Below are positions 20,872 to 29,578 of a stretch of DNA of 64,000 bases, one piece after another. Below the pieces are notes generated by a model. It ran no database searches and was not told the origin of the DNA. It was given only the letters and a program-made list of their open reading frames with translations. The stretch covers positions 1 through 64,000 of the forward strand of contig JAERTE010000020.1 of the NCBI GenBank assembly GCA_016845145.1. Direction: 5' to 3'. A program made the position numbers and the translations under genes. Each line of letters begins with the position of its first letter. The first letter of the stretch is position 1. The stretch is from Rhodospirillaceae bacterium (GTDB taxonomy: Bacteria > Pseudomonadota > Alphaproteobacteria > Rhodospirillales > Casp-alpha2).

Positions 20872-20910
20872 AAAAACCCCAGGCCACAGAGTTAACTGCG
20901 ACACTGGGGT
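20872..20910 (-). terminator. Rho-independent terminator of the chemoreceptor gene
   Basis: Read on the minus strand, ACCCCAG pairs with CTGGGGT (20904-20910 with 20876-20882) and is followed at once by a run of T (20872-20876). It begins about 20 bases after the stop of the chemoreceptor gene and separates it from the small repeat gene. Confidence 0.8.
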
Positions 20911-20929
20911 CATCCTCGCGTGTGTGTCG

Positions 20930-23089
20930 TTATGCGGCTTTCACGTCTTGAAGGAAGGTACCGATTTCAGAACGCAAGGATTCTGATTGTTCGTTCAGCG
21001 CCTTGGCGACATCCAGCAGTTCGGTCGATTTGGAACCGGTTTCTTGCGTGGCTGAGGTTACGGTACTGATGTTAACAGATACCTCTTGGGTCCCGCGTGC
21101 GGCTTGCTCGACGTTGCGGGCGATTTCCTGCGTGGCGGCCGATTGTTCTTCAACCGCGGCGGCAATGGCAGACGAAACCTCTTTCACATTGTCGATAATT
21201 TCCGTGAACCCAGTAATCGCCTCAACGGTTTCACCCGTCGCTTCCTGAATACCGCCGATTTGCTGACTGATTTCCTCGGTCGCCTTGGCGGTTTGGTTGG
21301 CGAGATTCTTGACCTCCGAGGCAACCACCGCGAAACCTTTTCCAGCTTCACCAGCGCGCGCCGCCTCAATGGTGGCGTTCAAGGCCAGCAGGTTGGTCTG
21401 ATCGGCGATATCCGTAATTAATGCGAGCACTTCGCCAATACGCTGAGCGGCTTGATCAAGGCCGACAACCTTGTTGTTGGTGTGCTGTGCATCATCAGCA
21501 GCCTTGGAGATCAAAGTCATGGATTGGTTGATTTGAACATTGATCTCACCGATGGTCGAGGTCAATTCCTCCGCTGCCGACGCCACTGTTTGCACATTGG
21601 CGGAAGCCTGTTCGGAAGCTGATGAAACAGTCAGTGCCTGCTTTCCTGCGCTGTCAGCGACCTCCGACATGGACTGCGCCGAATCTTTCATCTGTGTCGC
21701 AGCGGAAGCAACATCGGCGATAACCTTGTTCGCCGTCGAGTCGAATTCCGCAGTGCGCTTGGAGATCAGTTCGGCGCGGCGCTCTTTGTCTTTGCGTTCT
21801 TCTTCCTGGCGCTGGCGTGCTGCTTCTTGCTCTTGAGCAAGCTTGTCGGCCTTGATCATGTTTTCCTTAAATACCTGAACGGCGTCAGCCATTTCGCCGA
21901 TTTCGTCGGCACGATCCGTTGCGGGAATTTCAGTTTCCGTGTCGCCACCGGCAAGGGCAGCCATAGCGCTGGTCATCCGCGAAACTGGATTGGTAATGGT
22001 GCGAGCGAACACAACACCCAAAGCCGCGACGAGGGCCAACAGCAAGAGACCGGAAACAGCTAAAAACATTTGCAATTCGGAAACCGGCTTTAAAACTTCC
22101 TCCTCATCGATTTCCGCCATGATCGCCCAACGGACACCGTGAAAATCCAACGGGAAGTAGGCGGAGAACACGGGAATATTTCGGTAATCCGGGGTGACTT
22201 CAATTCCGGTCTTACCTTCAATGGCCAGCCTGACCGTCGCGCTGTCAATTTTAGTCTTGAGAATGGTCGATTCCTTGGAAAAACGGGAATCGCTGCGCAT
22301 GAGCTTGTCTGAGCCGACGATGTAAGTTTCGCTACTCTCACCCATACCGGCGGTCGCCTGCATGACCTTGTTGATCCGCCCGATGGGCATTTGAAAAACA
22401 ATGATACCTTGGCGGGCTCCGCTGGCGTCGAACAGACCTGCACCAATGAAACTTGCTGGCGCGTCGGCGCTTGGTGCGTAGGGTTTGAAATCGAAGAAAG
22501 TGACGTCTCCGTGCTTTGCTGCTGCAGCTTTGTGGTAAATAGCGGCCAGATCGGTGTCTTTCCATTCCCCGTCGATCATGTTGGTCGCGTAGTCGAGTTC
22601 CTTAAAAACCGAATAAACGAGGTTGCCCTCAAGATCGAAAAGAAAAATGTCATAGTAACCCCGCTCTTCAAGAAAAGTCCGCATCCAGGGATGGTACTTG
22701 GCATGGCTTGCACTATAGAGGGAGCCATCCGATGCCGTATCGAGCTTGTGTTTCTCACCAAGAGGATTGGGGTTGTCGGTGATATACAGTTTTTGCAGCG
22801 CTTCGGTACGATTACCGCCTATATCTCTCCAGCCAGATTTAAAATCTTGCAGCATTTCCATGATATAGGGGTTGGCAGCCTGGAACTTCAGATCCGAATC
22901 GATATCACCGAGATACGCTTGCAGCGCATCCCTACGCGCGGAGCCCAAGGCCGTCAGGCGGTTCTCCGCTGCTGTTGTCAACTCGGTTGATGACTTGAAA
23001 TAAGCAACCAAGCCTGAAAGCACGACCGCCATCAGCACCATGGCCGATATGACGATTGGAAGTTTCTGCGAAATTTTCAGGTTTTTCAT
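20930..23089 (-). CDS. Transmembrane methyl-accepting chemotaxis protein with dCache-like sensor
   Basis: A chemoreceptor of 719 residues from the ATG at 23089; a GTG at 23143 would add 18 residues but has no ribosome site. TM1 lies near 10-30. It is followed by a periplasmic sensor of about 290 residues with double-Cache features ([20 protein letters not shown] and later [17 protein letters not shown]). TM2, HAMP, a charged coiled coil ([17 protein letters not shown]) and the signalling domain complete the protein. The tip is [21 protein letters not shown] through [14 protein letters not shown], almost the same as in the soluble receptor at 3705-4880. The C-terminus LQDVKAA lacks a CheR-binding pentapeptide. 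An FNR-like box lies upstream and a terminator downstream. The ligand is unknown. Confidence 0.93.
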   Translation of the reverse strand: MKNLKISQKLPIVISAMVLMAVVLSGLVAYFKSSTELTTAAENRLTALGSARRDALQAYLGDIDSDLKFQAANPYIMEMLQDFKSGWRDIGGNRTEALQKLYITDNPNPLGEKHKLDTASDGSLYSASHAKYHPWMRTFLEERGYYDIFLFDLEGNLVYSVFKELDYATNMIDGEWKDTDLAAIYHKAAAAKHGDVTFFDFKPYAPSADAPASFIGAGLFDASGARQGIIVFQMPIGRINKVMQATAGMGESSETYIVGSDKLMRSDSRFSKESTILKTKIDSATVRLAIEGKTGIEVTPDYRNIPVFSAYFPLDFHGVRWAIMAEIDEEEVLKPVSELQMFLAVSGLLLLALVAALGVVFARTITNPVSRMTSAMAALAGGDTETEIPATDRADEIGEMADAVQVFKENMIKADKLAQEQEAARQRQEEERKDKERRAELISKRTAEFDSTANKVIADVASAATQMKDSAQSMSEVADSAGKQALTVSSASEQASANVQTVASAAEELTSTIGEINVQINQSMTLISKAADDAQHTNNKVVGLDQAAQRIGEVLALITDIADQTNLLALNATIEAARAGEAGKGFAVVASEVKNLANQTAKATEEISQQIGGIQEATGETVEAITGFTEIIDNVKEVSSAIAAAVEEQSAATQEIARNVEQAARGTQEVSVNISTVTSATQETGSKSTELLDVAKALNEQSESLRSEIGTFLQDVKAA

Positions 23090-23209
23090 CTGCTTTGCTG
23101 CCTTCTTGCTGTTGGTTTGTCCCGCCGACTTGAGGTCGGCCACGTTTCGAGAGAATTTAATAATATATAATATGATATATTACAGATTTATGGCATAATA
23201 CATATGTCT

Positions 23210-23223
23210 TTGATTTATGTCAA
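23210..23223 (-). promoter_or_regulatory. FNR-like box upstream of the transmembrane chemoreceptor
   Basis: On the minus strand this reads TTGACATAAATCAA, one base off the TTGAT-N4-ATCAA consensus. It is 67 to 120 bases before the candidate starts of the chemoreceptor gene, and AT-rich sequence suitable for a -10 element lies between (for example TAATAT at 23177-23182). The spacing to that element is slightly longer than ideal. It resembles the perfect box in front of the other receptor. Confidence 0.5.
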
Positions 23224-23257
23224 TCCGCCACTCTTTTTTCTGCACCCTCAAACGCAA

Positions 23258-23283
23258 CGGGCGGCCCAACATTGGGCCGCCCG
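23258..23283 (-). terminator. Strong hairpin after the P460 repeat gene
   Basis: CGGGCGGCCCAA and its exact complement flank a 2-base centre, giving a 12-base perfect GC-rich stem. It starts about 35 bases after the stop of the repeat/P460 gene. The T-run after it on the minus strand is interrupted (TTGCGTTTG), so termination may be partial. Confidence 0.65.
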
Positions 23284-23318
23284 CGAATTGGCAAGGTCGC
23301 AATTTCAGGATTTCATTA

Positions 23319-24533
23319 TCACATCTTCCGGTTCTCTTCCGGCAATAGCATGATGTAATCCTGGTCCGGCGCCACGCTTTCGTGGCACTCGGCGCAGAAC
23401 TTCATACTCATGCCCTTGGATTTGGTCGCACCGGCGACTTTGCCGTTTGGCATGACCATGGAGTATCGCCAATCGCCAGTGGCCTTGTTCCAACCAGCTG
23501 CCATTTTTTCCATGATAAACATGGGGCCGATGGCAACCTTGCCGCTGGACTGCACCACGAAGCTGTCCTTGGCCAAAACCGAGCCCAAAGGCATGGTGCC
23601 CGCTTTCTCGAACTTCTTATAGCGGTAATCACCGTGACTGTCGGCGTAGTTGTTGACGAATCGATTGCCGTGCGTGCCCGACTGATAGGGCGCGTTGGCA
23701 ACGTTGGTCCAGGACTGATAGCCCTTGATCTGAGCGACCCCGGCTTTGCCATAGGCTTTGGCCATGTCGTCCTTGAGGCAATTGTAGACGGCTGTGGCTT
23801 CGGCGGCTGACAGCTCCGGCGCTTCGCCTGCGGCACAGGGATTACAGGGATTACAAGGGTTGCAGGGATTGGCCGCTGCACACGGATTGCACGGGTTCTT
23901 GGCAGCGCAGGGATTGCAAGGATTCTTCGCTGCGCAGGGGTTGCACGGATTTTTGGCTGCGCAAGGGTTGCACGGGTTTTTAGCGGCGCACGGGTTGCAG
24001 GGATTGCAGGCTTTCTTCGCCGCGCAGGGGTTGCAAGGATTACACGCCTTCTTGGCTGCGCAGGGGTTGCAAGGATTACACGCCTTCTTGGCCGCGCACG
24101 GATTGCAAGGGTTGCAGGCTTTCTTCGCCGCGCACGGGTTTGACTTCCATGCAGCAGCAAGCCGTGGCACCACGCATTTCGTTGATGCTGCTCCACCACC
24201 AGCCGCACACGGATTACAGGGATTGCAGGGATTGCAGGGATTTTTTGCCGCGCATGGATTGCACGGGTTGCACGCCTTTTTCGCGGCACAAGGATTACAT
24301 GGGTTACACGCTTTCTTGGCTGCACAAGGGTTGCAGGGATTGCAGGCCGCCAACTCAATGACTTGCGGCCTTGGCTTCGCCATCGGGAGCAGTGCACCCG
24401 ACGCGCCGCCCGTAGAGCCACCCGCCGCTTGAGCGGGCGTTATCGGAGAGGCCGCGCCCCCAATGGCAATACCAGCACCGACAAATGCCGACGCAACGGT
24501 GGTCGACAACAACACAGATTTAAATGACCTCAC
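23319..24533 (-). CDS. Secreted Cys-Asn-Pro-Cys repeat / cytochrome P460-like fusion protein
   Basis: A 404-residue exported protein. Residues 1-36 are a signal sequence ending PAQA. Residues 64-235 are built from the units [12 protein letters not shown] (12 residues) and KNPCNPCAA (9 residues), giving about 30 NPC triplets. A non-repeat break lies at 112-131. Residues 240-404 resemble cytochrome P460: a Tyr/Trp-rich start ([18 protein letters not shown]), [11 protein letters not shown], and the covalent-haem motif C380-A-E-C383-H384 close to the end. P460 proteins oxidise hydroxylamine or bind and oxidise NO. About 40 of the 404 residues are cysteine. The GTG start is supported by a perfect AGGAGG 7 bases upstream. 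An FGE/NirV-like gene is divergent. The role of the repeat is unknown. Confidence 0.88.
   Translation of the reverse strand: MRSFKSVLLSTTVASAFVGAGIAIGGAASPITPAQAAGGSTGGASGALLPMAKPRPQVIELAACNPCNPCAAKKACNPCNPCAAKKACNPCNPCAAKNPCNPCNPCNPCAAGGGAASTKCVVPRLAAAWKSNPCAAKKACNPCNPCAAKKACNPCNPCAAKKACNPCNPCAAKKACNPCNPCAAKNPCNPCAAKNPCNPCAAKNPCNPCAAKNPCNPCAAANPCNPCNPCNPCAAGEAPELSAAEATAVYNCLKDDMAKAYGKAGVAQIKGYQSWTNVANAPYQSGTHGNRFVNNYADSHGDYRYKKFEKAGTMPLGSVLAKDSFVVQSSGKVAIGPMFIMEKMAAGWNKATGDWRYSMVMPNGKVAGATKSKGMSMKFCAECHESVAPDQDYIMLLPEENRKM
23829..24344 (-). repeat. Coding tandem repeat, 36- and 27-base units
   Basis: The DNA for residues 64-235 of the P460 fusion consists of tandem 36-base units ([12 protein letters not shown]) that change to 27-base units (KNPCNPCAA) towards the haem domain. 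Many units differ only at third codon positions (AAC/AAT, CCT/CCC/CCG, GCC/GCG/GCA), while two neighbouring units near 24020-24100 are almost identical. This suggests both selection on the protein pattern and recent unit duplication. Because the units are multiples of three, several other frames stay open through the block. Confidence 0.9.
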
Positions 24534-24540
24534 GACGGGG

Positions 24541-24546
24541 CCTCCT
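24541..24546 (-). promoter_or_regulatory. Ribosome binding site deciding the GTG start of the P460 fusion
   Basis: On the minus strand AGGAGG is followed after 7 bases by GTG at 24533. This is a perfect Shine-Dalgarno sequence, and the reading that follows gives a clean signal peptide. Confidence 0.8.
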
Positions 24547-24696
24547 TTATTTTATGTACCGTGCAGCCCTTTGCGGGCTTGCGAATGAAAATCAGTTAAC
24601 CGTGCTATTGATGCCAGAGGCCTTTGGCGGCGGCTAATCAACCGTCATCAAAAAAATGTGAAGGCACGATTTTTTGTTTGTGCGCATACTGGGGCG

Positions 24697-25554
24697 ATGA
24701 AGAGAAACATGATCACCACCATCTTCGCCGCCGCCTTCATCATGGTCTTTAGTGACGGCGCAACAGCGATGGAAGTTCCGCTTACGGTTCCGATCAACGC
24801 CGGTCCTTTCATTATGGGGTCCGACCGCGCTGAGCGCGAAATCGCGTACCGCCTGGACGAAGCCGCTTATGGCCACAACCGTACCCGGCAATGGAAGTGG
24901 TATGAGGACGAGCCCCGGCGCGAGATCAAAACCGGGTTTTATGAAATCACCGTTACGCCGATCACCAACCAGCAATATCTGCAATTCGTCACCGCCACCG
25001 GCCATGGCGCGCCAGACGTCGATCGCAAGACGTGGAACAGCTACAAGCTTGTCCATCCCTACCCGCGCACCCGACGCCATGCCTGGAAAGACGGTCGCCC
25101 ACCGATGGGTCGGCTCGATCATCCCGTCGTGCTGGTCAATCACGACGACGCTGTGGCTTATGCGCGCTGGCTTTCGAAGAAGACCGGTCAAAATTGGCGC
25201 TTGCCGACTGAAATCGAGTGGGAGAAAGCGGCGCGCGGAGAGTTCGGCGGGCATTTCCCTTGGGGAAATGGGTTTGACCCGACCTATTTGAACAGCCACG
25301 ACACCGGCCCGTTTGATACCAAACCTGTCGGCCATCATTTCGATGGCATCAGCCCGTTCGGTCTGCTCGATGCGGCAGGGCAGGTGTTCGAGTGGACACT
25401 CACGCCAACGCCCGGCAAGAAACGGCGCTTTTATGTCAAAGGCGGTTCATGGGATGACAAAGGTTGCGGTGTTTGCCGCTCGGCAGCACGTCATGGCCGG
25501 CCGGCCTATCTGAAGCATATCCTGGTCGGGTTCCGGCTGGTCCGGGCGCCGTAA
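24697..25554 (+). CDS. Exported formylglycine-generating-enzyme (SUMF1)/NirV-like protein
   Basis: A 285-residue protein with signal sequence MKRNMITTIFAAAFIMVFSDGATA and then one FGE-sulfatase domain. Family landmarks are INAGPFIMGSD, YEITVTPITNQQYLQFV, HPVVLVNHDDAVAYARWLSKKTG, RLPTEIEWEKAARG and GGSWDDKGCGVCRSAARHGRP ending GFRLVRAP. True FGEs use two copper-binding cysteines here. By eye the first cysteine of CGVC aligns with the second catalytic one, while the first is replaced by Asp and an extra Cys follows. Exported relatives include NirV, found beside copper nitrite reductase genes in denitrifiers (recalled, not checked). The ATG at 24697 is favoured over a GTG at 24658 because of the signal sequence. 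It is divergent from the P460 fusion. No sulfatase gene is nearby. Confidence 0.82.
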   Translation: MKRNMITTIFAAAFIMVFSDGATAMEVPLTVPINAGPFIMGSDRAEREIAYRLDEAAYGHNRTRQWKWYEDEPRREIKTGFYEITVTPITNQQYLQFVTATGHGAPDVDRKTWNSYKLVHPYPRTRRHAWKDGRPPMGRLDHPVVLVNHDDAVAYARWLSKKTGQNWRLPTEIEWEKAARGEFGGHFPWGNGFDPTYLNSHDTGPFDTKPVGHHFDGISPFGLLDAAGQVFEWTLTPTPGKKRRFYVKGGSWDDKGCGVCRSAARHGRPAYLKHILVGFRLVRAP

Positions 25555-25567
25555 TTCGGGCGAACCT

Positions 25568-26041
25568 TCAACTTTCCGGCACGACAACGCGGTAGTTGGG
25601 CGTCGGGTTGAGCGGGCAGGAGAATACATACTCACCGGGTTTCAACGACACTTTGTAGTCCTTGCTTTTGCCGGTGTTCAAACCGCCGCCCGAGACGCTG
25701 ACCTTGGTCAGCTTGTGAACCGGATTTTTCCAGTTGTAGTCCTTGGAACGGAACCAAAAGCCCAATTGATAGGGGACGTTCTTGTTGGTTACGCGGAACA
25801 CATAGTCGCCGGGTTTCAAGGTTATGGTATTGGACTTGGCCAATCGGTCGCTGCCGGACTTGGCGTTGATCGCCTTGCAGTCATCCGCTGATTTCGGCGC
25901 GTAACCATGGTCCGTGCCTTCCGGCTCCAGGAACTGGCAGCCCGTCTGTGTCAAGGTGATGACTTCCGCCGCTTGGGTGTTGGTGGCGCCGACGCTGACC
26001 AAGAGGCCGGCAACGGCAAGGGAAACGATATGACGAGACAT
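25568..26041 (-). CDS. Small secreted cupredoxin-like protein
   Basis: A 157-residue protein with a signal sequence (about 1-24, ending TQA-AE). The body has beta-sandwich features of cupredoxin-like domains: a repeated phrase LKPGDYVFRVTNKNVPYQLGF and later LKPGEYVFSCPLNPTPNYRVVV. The C-terminal loop where a type 1 copper site would show Cys-x-x-His-x-x-x-x-Met has only the cysteine, so copper binding of the usual kind is doubtful. The start is taken at the ATG at 26041 rather than an open frame reaching back to 26668, which merely shadows the transporter gene. It lies 104 bases downstream of the YeeE/YedE gene on the same strand. Precise function unknown. Confidence 0.72.
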   Translation of the reverse strand: MSRHIVSLAVAGLLVSVGATNTQAAEVITLTQTGCQFLEPEGTDHGYAPKSADDCKAINAKSGSDRLAKSNTITLKPGDYVFRVTNKNVPYQLGFWFRSKDYNWKNPVHKLTKVSVSGGGLNTGKSKDYKVSLKPGEYVFSCPLNPTPNYRVVVPES

Positions 26042-26145
26042 GACTGAACTCCGCTGACAAAACGATCCGCCACACGATCGGCCACGAGGTGACCACACGG
26101 CGGCAATTCCCGTCCGATGTAATGATATGCGTCGATCCGAACAAA

Positions 26146-27333
26146 TCACCTTAGTGTGAGGCCGAACCACGGCCGCAAGCGCACGCCGACGACATTGCCG
26201 ACAACAGCGCACACAATCCAGACCCAGCCATGCAGGCTGGTCGACGCGACACCGCTGAAGAACGCCCCGATGTTGCAGCCGTAGGCCAAGCGCGCGCCAT
26301 AGCCCAGCATCAAACCGCCAAGCACCGCACTCAGCAGCGATTTCCAAGGCATTCGCCATGATGCTTCGGCGAGCCGGCCAGCCGATGTCGCCGCGGTCAT
26401 GGCCCCCAGCATGATGCCGATGTTCATCACCGATGTGGTGTCTTGAAGGATCGGCCGCGCCAGGGCTCTGGCCGGGAACCCATCTGTCCAAAACCCGCTC
26501 GTTGCCGGATCCCAGCCAATAAGTGTTGCCGTCTTTGCCGCCCAAAGTGCGAAAGCCCACGTTACTGACCAGGGATGACCGGCTATCGCCAATGTCGCCC
26601 AATTGAGCAGTGCCAGCAGACCGGCGCTGAGCACCAACGGCCAAGGGCCGCGCAACAGTGTTTGCCAATTGAGCGGCGCCTCACCTAACAAGGGCCGCGC
26701 GTGGCGTCCCCCCAAGCGCCGAAGCACCAGGTAGATGCCGGCCAGAAGCGCCAACTGCGCCAAAACCGCTGGGCTCCATCCCCACTCACGGCCCAGAGCT
26801 ACACTGCCGATACCGGGCAGCTGTTGCCACCAGGCGAGATCCAGGCTACCCCAAAATCCGCCGATACAGAAAAACGCGAGCGCCACGAACATCCGCAAAT
26901 TGCCGCTACCGGCGGTCAACAGCGTGCCCGAACCGCAGCCGCCCGCCAGTTGCATGCCGATGCCGAAAATCAGTGCCCCCAGCGCCATGGAAACGCTCAC
27001 CGGTGCAATAGCGCCACCGACGCCGCGACCGAATAACGCACCTTCCGCCAGCGCCGGCGCAAACAGCACCATGGCTAGCGCCAGCATGATGCATTGCGCC
27101 GCTACACCTGAGATATCCTTCTCAACGATGGCCCGACGGTAAGCCGCCGTGAAACCGAATGCCGCATGGTAAAGCGAAACGCCCATCAGCAACCCAACCA
27201 CCAGCAACAACGCTTTGCGTACATCGACACCGGTCAGATGAATAAACAATGCAGCAAAGCCCGCTGCCGCCAATGTCAGGTAGATGCGTTGAACAGGTAA
27301 AGACGACATACCGGCAGATGTAACCCGCTCCAT
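26146..27333 (-). CDS. YeeE/YedE-family (sulfur-compound) membrane transporter
   Basis: An inner-membrane protein of about 395 residues with roughly ten hydrophobic helices. It carries the two conserved Cys/Gly pore motifs of the family, AGGCGSGTLLTAGSGNL and AYGCNIGAFFSGVAS, related by internal duplication. Characterised members (TsuA type) import thiosulfate through such cysteines, so a thiosulfate or other sulfur-compound channel is likely. The start is uncertain among a TTG at 27345, the ATG at 27333 and the ATG at 27309; I use 27333. It follows the HtrA-like protease gene by 42 bases. Confidence 0.88.
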   Translation of the reverse strand: MERVTSAGMSSLPVQRIYLTLAAAGFAALFIHLTGVDVRKALLLVVGLLMGVSLYHAAFGFTAAYRRAIVEKDISGVAAQCIMLALAMVLFAPALAEGALFGRGVGGAIAPVSVSMALGALIFGIGMQLAGGCGSGTLLTAGSGNLRMFVALAFFCIGGFWGSLDLAWWQQLPGIGSVALGREWGWSPAVLAQLALLAGIYLVLRRLGGRHARPLLGEAPLNWQTLLRGPWPLVLSAGLLALLNWATLAIAGHPWSVTWAFALWAAKTATLIGWDPATSGFWTDGFPARALARPILQDTTSVMNIGIMLGAMTAATSAGRLAEASWRMPWKSLLSAVLGGLMLGYGARLAYGCNIGAFFSGVASTSLHGWVWIVCAVVGNVVGVRLRPWFGLTLR

Positions 27334-27375
27334 CACACCAGACAAATGACGAGAGCGTGAGTGCCGGCTGTCAGC

Positions 27376-28329
27376 TCATTCACGGAGCTTAATCACCAGG
27401 TTCAGACGCTTTCCATTGCGCGACAGGCTCACGGCGGCCGCCTCGTCTGGGCGGTACATGAACAACGCCGCTTTGGCATCGGTTGGTCTGATGACCTGGC
27501 GGGCATCGACCCGGGTCAACACATCGCCAATCTGAACGCCGGCCGCCGCGGCCGGGCCATCTGCATCGAGCTTCACCACCCGCACACCACTTTGTTTGCG
27601 CCGATCTTTTTGGTTCAGGCTGGCCAACTGCCAGCCGGCCTTGCCAAACCGCACGCGTCCATGAGCTTTGAGGTCGGTGACGACACGCATGAGCAATGCC
27701 GGTGATGTCGCGAAATTGACCCCGACATTTGCATCACTGCCTTTGGTGACGATCGCCGACAACAGACCCACCAGCCGGCCACGGCCATCAACCAACGCAC
27801 CGCCGGACGCACCCGGATTGACCGCGGCATCTGTTTGCACGAAGTCCTCCACCGGATTGAAGCCCGCGTTGGTGCGCCGCGTCGCCGAGATAACGCCGCA
27901 GGTAACACTGATGCCCAACCCGAATTGATTGCCAATCGCACAGGCGCGCTGTCCCGGCGGCGGTGGCGCGACGATCTCGGGTACCGGCAGGTTCACAGGC
28001 GCCTTCAACAGGGCGATATCGGTGTGCCTATCCTTGCCGAGGATAATGGCGGCCCGCAACTGACCATTGGCGAGCCGGACGTCAACGCGGCTCGCACGGG
28101 CCAACACATGCGCATTGGTGGCCAGGTAGCCTCCCGGCAAGATCGCCACCGCCGAGCCTTCAGGCTCCTCCAGCGTGCCGCGTTGGCGCTTGTAACCGCC
28201 AGGCCATGTCGGCAATACGGCAACGACCGAAGCTGCGGCATCTGCAACAGCGCCGGCCCACGCCGTGCCCGCCGGCCATCCCGCAAGCAGGCCGCCGGCA
28301 ATCATCATGATGAGAACGAGTGTTCGCAT
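27376..28329 (-). CDS. Periplasmic trypsin-like serine protease with PDZ domain (HtrA/DegP-like)
   Basis: A 317-residue exported protease. The signal sequence ends near AWAGA. The S1C-type catalytic triad is H74 in LATNAHVLA, D104 in RHTDIALLK and S175 in NPGASGGALV. A single C-terminal PDZ domain (about 225-315) contains VQIGDVLTRVDARQV. It is shorter than DegP, which has two PDZ domains, and resembles DegS-sized enzymes, but it has a cleavable leader instead of a clear anchor. It heads a possible leftward operon with the YeeE/YedE transporter and the cupredoxin-like protein, perhaps for envelope stress or quality control. Confidence 0.88.
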   Translation of the reverse strand: MRTLVLIMMIAGGLLAGWPAGTAWAGAVADAAASVVAVLPTWPGGYKRQRGTLEEPEGSAVAILPGGYLATNAHVLARASRVDVRLANGQLRAAIILGKDRHTDIALLKAPVNLPVPEIVAPPPPGQRACAIGNQFGLGISVTCGVISATRRTNAGFNPVEDFVQTDAAVNPGASGGALVDGRGRLVGLLSAIVTKGSDANVGVNFATSPALLMRVVTDLKAHGRVRFGKAGWQLASLNQKDRRKQSGVRVVKLDADGPAAAAGVQIGDVLTRVDARQVIRPTDAKAALFMYRPDEAAAVSLSRNGKRLNLVIKLRE

Positions 28330-28433
28330 TCTATAGCACTACAACGATTCAGCACTTACGTGAAGGCTTGGCGGTTGACGCCTCGCGGGACGCGTGGTCT
28401 TAAAGGGGGGCTCATTTTCGAAGGTTCTCAATA

Positions 28434-29471
28434 ATGTCACAAAAGCAGCACCCCAATCTGCCGCCGCGCGTTCGGCTTGCGCACACGCCCACCCCGTTGG
28501 AGCCCTTGCCCTACCTGAGCGCCCGATTGGACGGACCCAATCTGTTCGTCAAACGCGACGACTGCACCGGCCTTGCCATGGGCGGCAACAAGGCCCGGCA
28601 ACTGGAGTACTATCTGGGCCAAGCCGTGGCCCAGTCAGCCGACACGATATTGATTACCGGTGCCGTGCAATCGAACTTCGTGCGCCAGGCGGCAGCAGCC
28701 GCGCGCAAATGCGGCATGGATTGCCATATCCAGTTGGAAGACCGCGTGCCGCACAACGACGCGACCTACATGGGGTCGGGCAATGTGTTGCTCGATCATT
28801 TGCTGGGCGCGACGATCCACACCTTTCCGGAAGGCGAAGACGAAGCGGCGGCGGACGCCAATTTAGAAGCCATCGCGGACACGCTGCGCACCCAAGGTCG
28901 TCGGCCTTACGTCATTCACCTCGGTATCGATCACCCACCGTGGGGCGGACTTGGATACATCGATGCCGGGCGCGAGATCGCCCAACAGGCCCAGACAATG
29001 GATATTGATTTCAACGCCGTCGTGGTTGCCACCGGTAGCGGCCTGACGCACGCCGGACTATTGGCCGGCCTTCGCGCGGCCGGCCAGCGGGTACCGGTTT
29101 ACGGTGTCTGCGTGCGCCGCGATGCGGTTCAGCAAAAAGCCCGAATCGAACGGCGGCTGGGCGAAATTCTGGATCTTGCAGGCCTTTCTCGCGATACCGC
29201 CACAGCCCAGGACGTTCACGTGGAAGATACATGGCTCGGCCCAGGTTACGGGCGCATGACCGATGAGATTCGCGAAGCCCTCGATCTCGGGGCGGGGACC
29301 GAAGCCCTGATTTTGGATCCGGTCTATACGGGTAAGGTCATGGCTGGGCTTATCGGTATGGTACGACGCGGTGATTTCAAGAAAACCGACAACGTGCTTT
29401 TCGTCCACACAGGCGGCAGCCCGGCACTGTTTGGATACGAAGAGTTGAATAAGGCCGTCGCACGCGATTGA
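28434..29471 (+). CDS. D-cysteine desulfhydrase / L-cysteate sulfo-lyase-like PLP enzyme
   Basis: A 345-residue PLP-dependent lyase of the ACC-deaminase/D-cysteine desulfhydrase family. PRVRLAHTPTPLEPLPYLS and KRDDCTGLAMGGNKARQLE are diagnostic, with K53 as the Schiff-base lysine. The segment LITGAVQSNFVRQAAAAARK is the usual substrate loop, where the typical QSNHxR reads QSNFVR. The product would be pyruvate and ammonia plus sulfide (D-cysteine) or sulfite (L-cysteate). Sequence alone does not separate these. It stands alone between the protease and the cobalamin operon. Confidence 0.82.
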   Translation: MSQKQHPNLPPRVRLAHTPTPLEPLPYLSARLDGPNLFVKRDDCTGLAMGGNKARQLEYYLGQAVAQSADTILITGAVQSNFVRQAAAAARKCGMDCHIQLEDRVPHNDATYMGSGNVLLDHLLGATIHTFPEGEDEAAADANLEAIADTLRTQGRRPYVIHLGIDHPPWGGLGYIDAGREIAQQAQTMDIDFNAVVVATGSGLTHAGLLAGLRAAGQRVPVYGVCVRRDAVQQKARIERRLGEILDLAGLSRDTATAQDVHVEDTWLGPGYGRMTDEIREALDLGAGTEALILDPVYTGKVMAGLIGMVRRGDFKKTDNVLFVHTGGSPALFGYEELNKAVARD

Positions 29472-29578
29472 ATTTCGCGAAACCAGGCAACGGACCTGGA
29501 ACCAAGAGCCCGGCTTTTGTTTTCCCCATCCGGACGTATTCCGTATAACCTGCGACGTTTCATAGGGAGCCCGCCCAC

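Noticed and set aside
23829..24344. Regular 36-base repeats resembling a CRISPR array
   Set aside because: The units are directly adjacent with no unique spacers, they lie in frame within a coding gene, and no cas genes are present.
23794..24432. A 212-codon open frame on the plus strand made of [20 protein letters not shown] repeats
   Set aside because: It is the antisense reading of the CNPC repeat. The repeat units are multiples of three, so several frames stay open. There is no ribosome site or sensible start, and the minus-strand frame has a signal peptide, a haem domain and AGGAGG.
26042..26668. A long N-terminal extension of the cupredoxin-like gene
   Set aside because: The extension overlaps the YeeE/YedE gene in another frame, has Arg-rich shadow composition, and would bury a clear signal peptide that starts at 26041.
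29472..29578. A cobalamin riboswitch before cobS
   Set aside because: The gap is only 107 bases, too short for the usual structure of about 200 bases, and the conserved B12-box core could not be made out.
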